A stretch of 5,756 bases of DNA from an uncultured Bryobacterales bacterium (lineage in GTDB: Bacteria; Acidobacteriota; Terriglobia; Bryobacterales; UBA6623). Below the pieces are notes generated by a model, which worked only from the letters and a program-made list of their open reading frames with translations, searched no databases and was not told the origin of the DNA. The position numbers and the translations under genes are program-made. Numbering within the stretch: the first letter of the stretch is position 1; every line of letters begins with the position of its first letter. This document shows positions 1 through 5,070 of the stretch, one piece after another. The stretch is taken from NCBI GenBank assembly GCA_946887065.1, contig CAMPKL010000269.1:1-5756 (forward strand), given 5' to 3'.

Positions 1-248
1 GGCAGTACGTGAACAAAACGGCCTTGCTGACCCTTTTGCTGGAACTGCACGATGCCGTCGATCTTGGCGAACAGCGTGTCGTCCTTGCCGCGGCCCACGT
101 TCTTGCCCGGCTTCAGCGGAGTGCCGCGCTGGCGAACCAAGATTGTGCCGCCGTGGACGGTTTCGCCGGCAAAGCGCTTACAGCCGAGCCGCTTGGAATG
201 CGAGTCGCGGCCGTTTCTAGAGGTGCCTTGTCCTTTTTTATGTGCCAT
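1..248 (-). CDS. rpmA: 50S ribosomal protein L27, 3' end cut by window edge
   Basis: This is ribosomal protein L27 of the large subunit, whose N-terminal tail reaches toward the peptidyl-transferase centre. Reading down from the ATG at 248-246 gives 82 codons. The start [16 protein letters not shown], then KRFAGE, VRQRGT, the [18 protein letters not shown] block and VQF match L27 from end to end. The protein begins directly with MAHKKG, so it lacks the cleavable N-terminal extension known from Firmicutes L27. The frame is still open at base 1, so only the last few residues are missing. An AGGAG site (263-259) sits 10 bases before the ATG and overlaps the rplU stop codon. The gene is 13 bp behind rplU and surely cotranscribed with it. 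Family identity is certain. Confidence 0.98.
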   Translation of the reverse strand, partial: MAHKKGQGTSRNGRDSHSKRLGCKRFAGETVHGGTILVRQRGTPLKPGKNVGRGKDDTLFAKIDGIVQFQQKGQQGRFVHVL

Positions 249-261
249 GGCTCAAAGACTC

Positions 262-573
262 CTAGACGGTGATGTTCTCGATCTTCACCGCAGTGAAATT
301 CTGGCGGTGACCGCGCCGGTTGCGGTACATCTTACGCTTCTTGAACTTGAAAACGATGATCTTCTTGGCACGGCCCTGCCTATCGATGACGCCGGTTACT
401 TTGGCGCCTTCGATGGCTGAACCGCTCAACACGCTGCCGTCGTCCTGGGAAACCGTGACGATCTGGTCGAGCTCGACCGTATCGCCGGGCTCGCCGGCCA
501 AACTCTCAACGCGGATAACCTCGCCCGGGGAGGCAACATATTGCTTGCCCCCGGTCTGCAAAATCGCATACAT
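262..573 (-). CDS. rplU: 50S ribosomal protein L21
   Basis: This is ribosomal protein L21, a 23S rRNA-binding protein of the large subunit. Its 103 residues equal the usual family length. The opening MYAILQTGGKQY is the standard L21 N-terminus. The C-terminal basic stretch KKRKMYRNRRGHRQNFTAVK (residues 78-97) is the typical rRNA-binding segment, followed by the closing IENI. The ATG at 573-571 has a GGGAG site (588-584) 10 bases upstream. The gene is first in the rplU-rpmA pair and has its own promoter at 620-649. In many bacteria an L21 leader RNA autoregulates this operon. A short GC hairpin lies between promoter and start here, but I cannot show that it is that leader. Confidence 0.98.
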   Translation of the reverse strand: MYAILQTGGKQYVASPGEVIRVESLAGEPGDTVELDQIVTVSQDDGSVLSGSAIEGAKVTGVIDRQGRAKKIIVFKFKKRKMYRNRRGHRQNFTAVKIENITV

Positions 574-592
574 GACCGTGGATCTCCCTACC

Positions 593-606
593 CCCGCGCG
601 AGCGGG
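593..606 (-). promoter_or_regulatory. Small GC hairpin in the rplU leader
   Basis: The 14 bases form a 5-bp stem CCCGC/GCGGG with a 4-base loop. It ends 4 bases before the GGGAG ribosome binding site of rplU, inside the predicted 5' leader of that mRNA. It could be part of an L21-type autoregulatory leader or just a GC-rich palindrome. Only this one stem is visible, so the regulatory role is a guess. Confidence 0.3.
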
Positions 607-619
607 CGCACAAGACTTT

Positions 620-649
620 AGATTAGGGGAATTTTCGGGCGTACGTCAA
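620..649 (-). promoter_or_regulatory. Sigma70-like promoter of rplU-rpmA
   Basis: On the minus strand a TTGACG box (649-644, five of six consensus bases) is followed after 18 bases by TAATCT (625-620, three of six). Transcription would start near 612 and give a leader of about 40 bases before rplU. The promoter lies to the left of the putative inserted block, so the ribosomal genes would not depend on transcription from beyond it. The weak -10 box limits confidence. Confidence 0.5.
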
Positions 650-681
650 GCTTAGCGGCGCGGTTGTGTCAGCGGCACGGT

Positions 682-707
682 TGTCGACGCAGTGTGAAAA
701 GATCCCC
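682..707. repeat. Left copy of a 26-bp imperfect inverted repeat
   Basis: Bases 682-707 are an inverted match to 3696-3721, with 20 of 26 positions identical by hand alignment. The outer end TGTC.ACGC and the inner ten bases AAAGATCCCC are the conserved parts. The pair brackets the transposase, the membrane-protein gene and the Rhs gene, so it could mark the ends of an inserted block. A 20/26 match can arise by chance somewhere in a window of this size, so placement is the main argument. Confidence 0.4.
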
Positions 708-745
708 TTGAGCGCAAATTAGAAAATCAGGCGACAGAAGGCGAC

Positions 746-760
746 AACGCTCCGAGCGTT
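746..760 (-). other. Perfect hairpin at the transposase stop codon
   Basis: AACGCT, a 3-base loop and AGCGTT make a perfect 6-bp stem that overlaps two bases of the transposase TAA stop (761-759). On the minus strand it is followed by two GTCGCC copies separated by TTCT, then by a T-rich stretch (ATTTTCTAATTT). The T-rich stretch starts about 17 bases after the stem, which is too far for a classical intrinsic terminator. It may be a weak terminator or part of the transposase's 3' flanking repeat. Confidence 0.35.
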
Positions 761-1442
761 AAGCCTGAGCTGCCAAGGCCTTGGGTTTAGGCCCGGGCGG
801 CTGACGGCGAAGCGTGCGCGTGAAACGGCGCTCCATCTTGTCGATGAAAGCTGCGTCGCCGAGCGGCAGGCCGGATTGGGTGGCGTGGCGCAACTCGGCA
901 CCGATTCCATCGTGGTCGTTGTGGGCTGCCAGATCATACGGTTCGCTGGCGAGGCCGAGTTCGCTCCACAGCCAGGAGTCGAGCAGGGGATCGGAGTCGA
1001 GACCGTCGATGTGCGCGCGGGCGCTGGACCAAACGTAGTCTTCGGCGCGTTCGGCCAGGCGGGCGCGGACGGGGTTGAGGTCGACGTAGGCCAGCGCCGA
1101 GAGCAGGTGCGAGGGGCCGAGGGCGCAGGAGAAGAAGCGGTTCTGCCACAGGTGTCCGCTTGTGCGGTGCAGGCGGTTGAAGCGTTGGGCGTAGACGCCG
1201 TGGGTGCGTCCGAGGGCCTGGGCGAGCGAGTCGGGGCGTTGGGGGACGGCGATGAGATGAACGTGATTGGACAGCAGGCAGTAGCCGAGCAGGGAGACGC
1301 CGTGGACGGCGCACTTGCCGCGCAGGGTGTCGAGGTAGAAGCGGCGGTCGTCGTCGGAGAGGAAGACGTTTTGGCGGTTGTTGCCGCGCTGGGTGACGTG
1401 GTGGGGGATTCCTGGAGCGACGAGGCGGGCTTTTCTGGCCAT
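759..1442 (-). CDS. REP-associated tyrosine transposase (RAYT, IS200/Y1-like)
   Basis: This is a single-strand DNA transposase of the HUH/Y1 superfamily (IS200-like, TnpA-REP group), which nicks and joins DNA at palindromic REP sequences through a 5'-phosphotyrosine. With the ATG at 1442 the protein has 227 residues. Family marks in order are PGIPHHVTQRGNNRQ (10-24), the metal-binding HUH motif in LLSNHVHLI (H60, H62), the segment VYAQRFN with Y84 as likely catalytic tyrosine, and SGHLWQNRF (95-103). ALAYVDLNPVRA follows. The frame continues upstream to a GTG at 1517, but those 25 codons only translate a GGGGAC-type repeat, so I start at MARKARL. No Shine-Dalgarno site is visible before either start. 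It lies 67 bp downstream of the membrane-protein gene. All core residues are present, so it may be active. Confidence 0.9.
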   Translation of the reverse strand: MARKARLVAPGIPHHVTQRGNNRQNVFLSDDDRRFYLDTLRGKCAVHGVSLLGYCLLSNHVHLIAVPQRPDSLAQALGRTHGVYAQRFNRLHRTSGHLWQNRFFSCALGPSHLLSALAYVDLNPVRARLAERAEDYVWSSARAHIDGLDSDPLLDSWLWSELGLASEPYDLAAHNDHDGIGAELRHATQSGLPLGDAAFIDKMERRFTRTLRRQPPGPKPKALAAQA

Positions 1443-1460
1443 GGGGGCCAGTATGGCATA

Positions 1461-1495
1461 GTTAGGGGGCTGTCCCCGATCCCCCCCGATCTCCC
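1461..1495. repeat. REP-like repeat in front of the RAYT
   Basis: The plus strand reads GTTAGGGGGCTGTCCCC (1461-1477), a short palindrome with GGGG and CCCC arms. A CCCGATC-rich stretch continues to 1495. Bases 1470-1495 recur as an imperfect 26-bp direct copy at 1524-1549. Short palindromes of this kind next to RAYT genes are their expected DNA substrates (established for TnpA-REP proteins). The repeat fills most of the 67 bp between the transposase and the next gene. Confidence 0.6.
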
Positions 1496-1509
1496 TTGAT
1501 GGCAAGGAT

Positions 1510-1887
1510 TTACTCACGGCTTTCTGTCCCGGATCTTCCCGATCTCCCCAAAGACGACCACTTCCGGATCATCATCACAGTAAGTAAGTAAGGCGGAACC
1601 ACACCAAGCAAGGTCAACGACCCAACAAGGAGTCCATGCTCCAGAAACGCGTAAACTACCAGCCCAAGCGCACCAGCCGAAGTTAGGGCGACGTACAGGG
1701 CCGCTACCGCTTTCGAGTGGATCCAAAGACCGATTCCAAGGGCGATCGTGAAAGCACCAAGAAAAAACGCACGTTCACTTTGGGGGTGGGCGCCGACGCG
1801 GTTAGCGAGTATAACTCCATGACCCACCGCTTCCGCGAACGCAACGAACAACCATAACACTACGGCTGTGACTCTGAACGGTGACAT
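1510..1887 (-). CDS. Four-helix membrane protein, candidate immunity protein of the Rhs tip
   Basis: I do not recognise the family. The 125 residues are almost wholly hydrophobic, with four likely transmembrane helices at about 5-27, 39-57, 60-82 and 86-107, short polar loops and a basic end after MMIRKW. The ATG at 1887 lies 1 base after the TGA of the Rhs gene (TGAAATG), with no ribosome binding site of its own, so translation probably depends on Rhs translation. A small gene tightly coupled behind an Rhs C-terminal tip is the classic place for the cognate immunity gene, and a membrane protein would suit a toxin acting at the membrane or in the periplasm. That role is inferred from position. 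The last residues, GRSGRSGTESRE, fall within a REP-like repeat (1524-1549), so the original C-terminus may have been replaced. GC is low (47% in 1561-1620). Confidence 0.7.
   Translation of the reverse strand: MSPFRVTAVVLWLFVAFAEAVGHGVILANRVGAHPQSERAFFLGAFTIALGIGLWIHSKAVAALYVALTSAGALGLVVYAFLEHGLLVGSLTLLGVVPPYLLTVMMIRKWSSLGRSGRSGTESRE
1524..1549. repeat. Second REP-like repeat copy, inside the 3' end of the membrane-protein gene
   Basis: This 26-base direct copy of 1470-1495 starts with CTGTCCC, contains two GATC-centred units and ends GATCTCCC. It differs by a few substitutions and a one-base shift. Read on the minus strand it encodes the GRSGRSG tail of the membrane protein. Each copy itself contains an approximate 9-bp tandem (GGGGAGATC, GGGAAGATC). 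Confidence 0.6.
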
Positions 1888-1888
1888 T

Positions 1889-3592
1889 TCAGTACTGTGG
1901 GCAGGCTTCAGCCATATATTCCGGTGTAAATATGCCCGCGTATCCGCCTCCTCCTAATCCGAAGGGATGCGCATTACTGTACATGTAAGCGGTCACTTCA
2001 CCCGAATCCTGCCCAGGCAACGCGTTTGTGATTGGTGCTTCCTCAAACAGGCGTATGGCGGTCCAAAGGCCTTTCCCGAGCGGATAAATGGCTAGGCCCG
2101 GCGAACCGAAAGATGACAGGTCTGTGAACCAATCTACGTCGAGTTCGCCGATCGGTGTCTGTATGTTGGCATTGAATTGGCTGTTGAACGGCTCCATTGT
2201 ATGGTCACCCCAGGTATTTCCTGAAATCATCGCCGTTGCAAAAGTTCCGTATGTAACCTCTCTTTCAAGCACAGTTTGGGCCGCGGCGCACTGATCGTCC
2301 CTGAGTTGGCTATAGCCTGAAGCAGTGAGACCGTCGTCCTTCTGCGAGCTGGCGGTGCTTCCCGGCAATACGACTCTCCCCGCAAAACCCATTACAAAAC
2401 TTTCTGCGTAACTCGCCTCGGCTGCCCCGATTTCCCCAGTTCCTGCGGTGGCGAGCCCCGACCCTGTGTTAACAGGATTGCCGTTCTCGTCACGGACGAA
2501 ATAGTACTCAGACGAAACCGACTCTTCACAGTACCCACCAGCGTACGGGTTGGCTGGATCGCAATCAGCCCTTCCGTCAGGGTCGATCAGACGTAGCGGG
2601 TTGTTGTCGACATACCTGAACGCATTCCAGGTGCCCGGCATTGTTGGAGAAGCACCCGCGCCGTTTGGATCCATCGACAAAAACCTCCCCAGCGGTGCGG
2701 CCATATTCCGAGCCCAGAAGTAATCCAGGCCCGTCTCTTCATCACGCTGTTGGCCGGTGAACTGCTGCCGGATGCTCAGGCTGGCGTTGTACGTCGCCAA
2801 GCCGCCGTCGCTGACGTCTTGACGGTTGCCGAAGCTGGCGCTGGCGGGGATCTGCTCGCCGAAGGGGAAGAAGTCGTGCCGTTGGCGCACGCGTCCCAAG
2901 TCGTCCGTGACCAGGCGCGTCGAGCCGAGATGGTCGGTGGTGCGGTAGTAGGTCCCGACCGGCGTCGTCTGCGTTTCGGTCGTGTACTCCGCGGCCAGGT
3001 TGCCGAAGGCGTCGTAGACCCAGATCGTCGTCTGACCGTTGTAGATCTTGCGCACCCGCCTGCCTGCCGTGTCGTAGTAGGTCGCCACCGCGACGCCCGT
3101 CGCCGTGAACGACTTCATCTTGTTGTTGGCATCGTAGGCCATCGAGCCGCCGCCGGTGGTGATGTGGGTCTGCGCGGTGAGGTTGCCGGCCGGGTCGTAC
3201 GTGCCGGAGGTCAGCCGATTGGTCGCCAAACTGACGGCCGATTGCGCCGTGGGCGTCGCCATGTGCAGCGTGTCGAGCGAGGCCGCGATCCAGCGGTTGC
3301 CGAAGTGGTCGTAGCCGTACTTCTGACACCACGTCGCGCCCGCGGGGCAGGTGGAGCCGGTGATCGCTGCGTTCTCGGAGGCCATCGCTAGACGGTTCGT
3401 GCCGTCGTAGGTATAGTACTGCTGCCAAATGCCGGTTGCCGAGGCGCCGATGGTTTGTCCGACAAGGTTGCCGTTGTTTTGAGTCGCCGAGCCGTAGTCG
3501 AAGTTGAGGGTGATGAGATTGGAAGCGGTCTGCAGGCAATCGGCTACCTCGCCAGAGGGGGTATCGTCCGGGCTCAGTTCGATGCCGGTCAT
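1889..3592 (-). CDS. 5'-truncated Rhs/YD-repeat protein with unique C-terminal tip
   Basis: The 567 residues are the C-terminal part of an Rhs/YD-repeat polymorphic-toxin protein, in which YD repeats form a shell that encapsulates a C-terminal effector. YD-type repeats include YTYDGTNRL (60-68), YGYDHFGNRW (92-101), TYDPAGNL (131-138), TYYDTAGRRV (171-180) and VYDAFGNL (192-199). The Rhs core spans about 219-341: DHLGSTRLV, FTGQQRDEETGLDYFWAR, LGRFLSMDP, NNPLRLIDPDGR. Residues 342-567 are a variable tip that I cannot assign. It has four cysteines (344, 355, 435, 564) and ends in a Gly-rich FGLGGGGYAG segment. Complete Rhs proteins are usually well over 1000 residues. Here homology stops at RLQMTGIEL, next to a REP-like repeat at 3612. 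The ATG at 3592 is the only usual start codon (ATG, GTG or TTG) in the open frame and has no ribosome binding site or signal peptide. It is probably a broken or orphan fragment, though the tip is intact. Confidence 0.85.
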   Translation of the reverse strand: MTGIELSPDDTPSGEVADCLQTASNLITLNFDYGSATQNNGNLVGQTIGASATGIWQQYYTYDGTNRLAMASENAAITGSTCPAGATWCQKYGYDHFGNRWIAASLDTLHMATPTAQSAVSLATNRLTSGTYDPAGNLTAQTHITTGGGSMAYDANNKMKSFTATGVAVATYYDTAGRRVRKIYNGQTTIWVYDAFGNLAAEYTTETQTTPVGTYYRTTDHLGSTRLVTDDLGRVRQRHDFFPFGEQIPASASFGNRQDVSDGGLATYNASLSIRQQFTGQQRDEETGLDYFWARNMAAPLGRFLSMDPNGAGASPTMPGTWNAFRYVDNNPLRLIDPDGRADCDPANPYAGGYCEESVSSEYYFVRDENGNPVNTGSGLATAGTGEIGAAEASYAESFVMGFAGRVVLPGSTASSQKDDGLTASGYSQLRDDQCAAAQTVLEREVTYGTFATAMISGNTWGDHTMEPFNSQFNANIQTPIGELDVDWFTDLSSFGSPGLAIYPLGKGLWTAIRLFEEAPITNALPGQDSGEVTAYMYSNAHPFGLGGGGYAGIFTPEYMAEACPQY

Positions 3593-3611
3593 CTGCAGCC
3601 GGTCGTCATTT

Positions 3612-3629
3612 GTTAAGGGCTCCGTCCCC
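3612..3629. repeat. REP-like repeat at the Rhs truncation point
   Basis: The plus strand reads GTTAAGGGCTCCGTCCCC, with a GGG/CCC-armed palindrome. It resembles GTTAGGGGGCTGTCCCC at 1461-1477 in the same orientation. It sits where recognisable Rhs sequence ends (about 3610), with unrelated sequence on the other side. This suggests that insertion or recombination at the repeat removed the Rhs 5' part. Confidence 0.5.
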
Positions 3630-3670
3630 TCGCGTGAAAGACGGCCACCGTTGTCTGCGGCTCCAAGCGC

Positions 3671-3721
3671 GGGGATCTTCCTACGTTGCGGTTTAGGGGA
3701 TCTTTCTACTTGGCGTTGACA
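3671..3721. repeat. Tandem 25-bp repeat whose outer copy is the right inverted repeat
   Basis: Two imperfect 25-bp units (3671-3695 and 3696-3720) both begin GGGGATCTT and share CTAC after one mismatch, with 18 of 25 positions equal. The outer unit (3696-3721) is the inverted partner of 682-707, matching at 20 of 26 positions. The repeat ends 4 bases short of the stop codon of the exported-protein gene, so it marks the right edge of the block between that gene and rplU. Confidence 0.45.
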
Positions 3722-3725
3722 CGGC

Positions 3726-4055
3726 TTAGCGGCGCCGTTTGAGGCGGTTTTGGATGTCCTTGGCCAAGCTCTCGATCTCTTCGGCTTTTTTCAGGGCGGT
3801 CAAGCTGATCACGTATTCGCTCTTAGCCAATTCCTTTTCTAGCTCGCCGGCGGCTTCCTGGATTTTGACGATGTCTTCCAAAGAGCGTTCCTGGTCGTCC
3901 TTGACCATGGCCATCGTCCGTGAGCTGCCGTCGGGCAGCCGGTCGTCGACTTGCGATTTCGGCGTTCGCGGATTGCTCAAATTGACCTGGCCAATCGCCA
4001 GCTGCAGGGCAATCAGGAATCCGAGAAACAAGGCGGGGAGGAGCAGGCGCTTCAC
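3726..4055 (-). CDS. Small exported coiled-coil protein of unknown function
   Basis: I do not recognise a family. The 109 residues start with a clear signal peptide, MKRLLLPALFLGFLIALQLA (1-20), with cleavage likely near IGQ (21-23). After a polar region with the run DDRLPDGSSR, residues 50-106 are rich in Glu, Lys and Leu with heptad-like spacing (DDQERSLEDIVKIQEAAGEL, then KKAEEIESLAKDI). They should form a long helix or coiled coil, followed by a basic end KRRR. It is probably periplasmic or membrane-anchored by an uncleaved N-terminus. The start is a GTG (4055-4053) with no good ribosome binding site. No ATG or other usual start codon was found upstream in frame. It diverges from the ferredoxin gene. 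Its stop at 3726-3728 lies 4 bases outside the right inverted repeat of the Rhs block. Confidence 0.75.
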   Translation of the reverse strand: MKRLLLPALFLGFLIALQLAIGQVNLSNPRTPKSQVDDRLPDGSSRTMAMVKDDQERSLEDIVKIQEAAGELEKELAKSEYVISLTALKKAEEIESLAKDIQNRLKRRR

Positions 4056-4123
4056 GGGCTCATGATATGTCGCTGCGGCACGGAAGTACAGCGACTCCTC
4101 CGCTGCGGCGCGGTCATTTGGAT

Positions 4124-4132
4124 TGCTATAAT
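4124..4132 (+). promoter_or_regulatory. Extended -10 promoter of the ferredoxin gene
   Basis: The sequence TGCTATAAT is a perfect TATAAT (4127-4132) preceded by the TG motif of extended -10 promoters. No good -35 box lies 16-18 bases upstream, which is common for this class. Transcription would begin near 4139 and give a leader of about 90 bases before the ferredoxin start at 4229. Confidence 0.6.
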
Positions 4133-4228
4133 TCGCTCTTCTGAGAAGCGGCAGGAGCGGGCAGACAGATCGCGCTGCGTGTGCGACGCTAGAGTCAAAC
4201 CGAGCCCCGAGAAGGAGAATGAGTCTCT

Positions 4229-4489
4229 ATGGCCTACATCATCGCGGAACCTTGCATCGGCACAAAAGACACCGCCTGCGTCGACGCATGCCCTGTCGAT
4301 TGCATTCATCCTAAATCAGACGCCGACGATTTCGAAGCAGCTGAGATGCTCTACATCGATCCGGACGAGTGCATTGATTGCGGCGCTTGCGTTCCCGTGT
4401 GTCCCGTGTCGGCCATCTTCGCCGAAGAAGATCTGCCCGAGAAGTGGAACGAGTACATCGAGAAGAACGCGCAGCGCTTTCAGGGCTAG
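4229..4489 (+). CDS. fdxA: 7Fe-type ferredoxin ([3Fe-4S][4Fe-4S])
   Basis: This is a small soluble bacterial ferredoxin, an electron carrier with two iron-sulfur clusters. The 86 residues resemble the Thermus and Mycobacterium FdxA type. Cysteine spacing fits that type: C9, C17, C21 and C58 for the 3Fe-4S centre ([14 protein letters not shown], seven residues between the first two), and C25, C48, C51 and C54 for the 4Fe-4S centre ([12 protein letters not shown]). The middle Cys that would complete a CxxC motif in the first cluster is replaced, as in 7Fe proteins. Typical closing residues [15 protein letters not shown] follow. A good AGGAG site (4213-4217) lies 11 bases before the ATG. The gene is monocistronic, with an extended -10 promoter upstream and the 15-bp terminator 25 bases after the stop. 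Its redox partner is not visible here. Confidence 0.95.
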   Translation: MAYIIAEPCIGTKDTACVDACPVDCIHPKSDADDFEAAEMLYIDPDECIDCGACVPVCPVSAIFAEEDLPEKWNEYIEKNAQRFQG

Positions 4490-4514
4490 GGGAGCGCCCT
4501 TCAACCTGACGAAC

Positions 4515-4547
4515 AAAGGCCCGCAACGCTATGCGTTGCGGGCCTTT
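4515..4547. terminator. Perfect bidirectional hairpin terminator between ferredoxin and cytochrome genes
   Basis: The arms at 4515-4529 and 4533-4547 are perfectly complementary over 15 bp around a 3-base loop (TAT). The outer three pairs are A-T, so both strands end in a short T run: TTTCT on plus and TTTGTT on minus. It sits 25 bases after the ferredoxin stop and 17 bases after the cytochrome stop, so it can end both converging transcripts. Confidence 0.9.
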
Positions 4548-4564
4548 CTGATCCATGTGCCGCT

Positions 4565-4975
4565 CTACTGTTGACGGTGGACCTTGTGACAGGTGCGGCA
4601 GCCTTGGCCCATTTCGCCGGCGGCGGCCGTCCACGCTTCCGCGTTCTTGCTCTTGGAAGCATCCATCAAGGCGCTGGCTCCGGCCACCAAACGCGCCGCG
4701 CCGTCCGTCCAGGCCTCGTCCGCGGGGCGATCCCCACGCTGCATAATCTGACCCATCTCCGCGATGAGCGAGGCGGTCGTTGCGGACGCGGCCCAATCTT
4801 CATCGCTCTGCGGTCCGCCTGCTTTTCTCATCGCGCCCAATTCCCCGTTGCCGGGACCGACGATTTTAGCCATCAGGTCCTTGACCGAGGCTTTGGCTTC
4901 GTAGACGGGCTGTTGGGCGAGGGTCATGCCGCAAACGGCGAGCGCGGCGATGGCTACCCCAAAAAACGTTTTCAT
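4565..4975 (-). CDS. Exported cytochrome c'-like monoheme protein
   Basis: This is a 136-residue secreted cytochrome c with a single heme. The signal peptide spans 1-20 or 1-21 (MKTFFGVAIAALAVCGMTLA, likely cut around AQQ), so maturation and heme attachment would occur outside the cytoplasm. The only heme motif, CRTCH (C126, C129, H130), is near the C-terminus, followed by KVHRQQ. A C-terminal CxxCH behind a mostly helical Ala-rich body is the layout of the four-helix cytochrome c'/c556 family. If it is c556-like, a Met near the start of helix 1 (LMAKIV, M35) could be the sixth ligand. That is inference. The ATG has an AAGGAG site 8 bases upstream (4989-4984) and a TATAAT box at 5041-5036. 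Cytochromes of this class carry electrons or bind gases such as NO, and the partner is unknown. Confidence 0.85.
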   Translation of the reverse strand: MKTFFGVAIAALAVCGMTLAQQPVYEAKASVKDLMAKIVGPGNGELGAMRKAGGPQSDEDWAASATTASLIAEMGQIMQRGDRPADEAWTDGAARLVAGASALMDASKSKNAEAWTAAAGEMGQGCRTCHKVHRQQ

Positions 4976-5035
4976 TCCGAGGACTCCTTCTTAGCAGACG
5001 GCGCGGTAGAGTTCCCGCCGCTCAGGTGCAACGCC

Positions 5036-5041
5036 ATTATA
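5036..5041 (-). promoter_or_regulatory. Probable -10 box of the cytochrome gene
   Basis: A perfect TATAAT on the minus strand lies 60 bases upstream of the cytochrome ATG. No convincing -35 box sits at 16-18 bases; the nearest, TAGACA (5061-5056), is only 14 bases away. Either an activator helps or the spacing is unusual. The box lies on the downstream side of the structured element at 5071-5161. Confidence 0.5.
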
Positions 5042-5070
5042 AACGGATTAGGGGTTGTCTACGTGACGGA

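Noticed and set aside
876..1499. Long plus-strand reading frame opposite the RAYT
   Set aside because: It is an antisense shadow of a GC-rich gene; its Val/Gly/Ala-rich translation has no recognisable domain.
1443..1517. Upstream extension of the RAYT by 25 codons to a GTG at 1517
   Set aside because: The extension translates only the REP-like repeat (IGGDRGQPPN), overlaps the end of the membrane-protein gene, and the family N-terminus fits MARKARL at 1442.
2742..3539. Second long minus-strand frame inside the Rhs gene, rich in Arg and His
   Set aside because: Out-of-frame shadow of the YD-repeat region; composition is typical of a frame-shifted GC-rich gene.
4052..4117. A 21-codon leader reading frame (ATG at 4117) whose TGA overlaps the GTG start of the exported-protein gene
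   Set aside because: No ribosome binding site before its ATG and an Arg-rich unremarkable sequence. The GTGA overlap alone is not enough.
4515..4547. Long perfect palindrome as a possible mobile or REP element
   Set aside because: Its position between two converging stop codons and the flanking short T runs on both strands explain it fully as a shared terminator.
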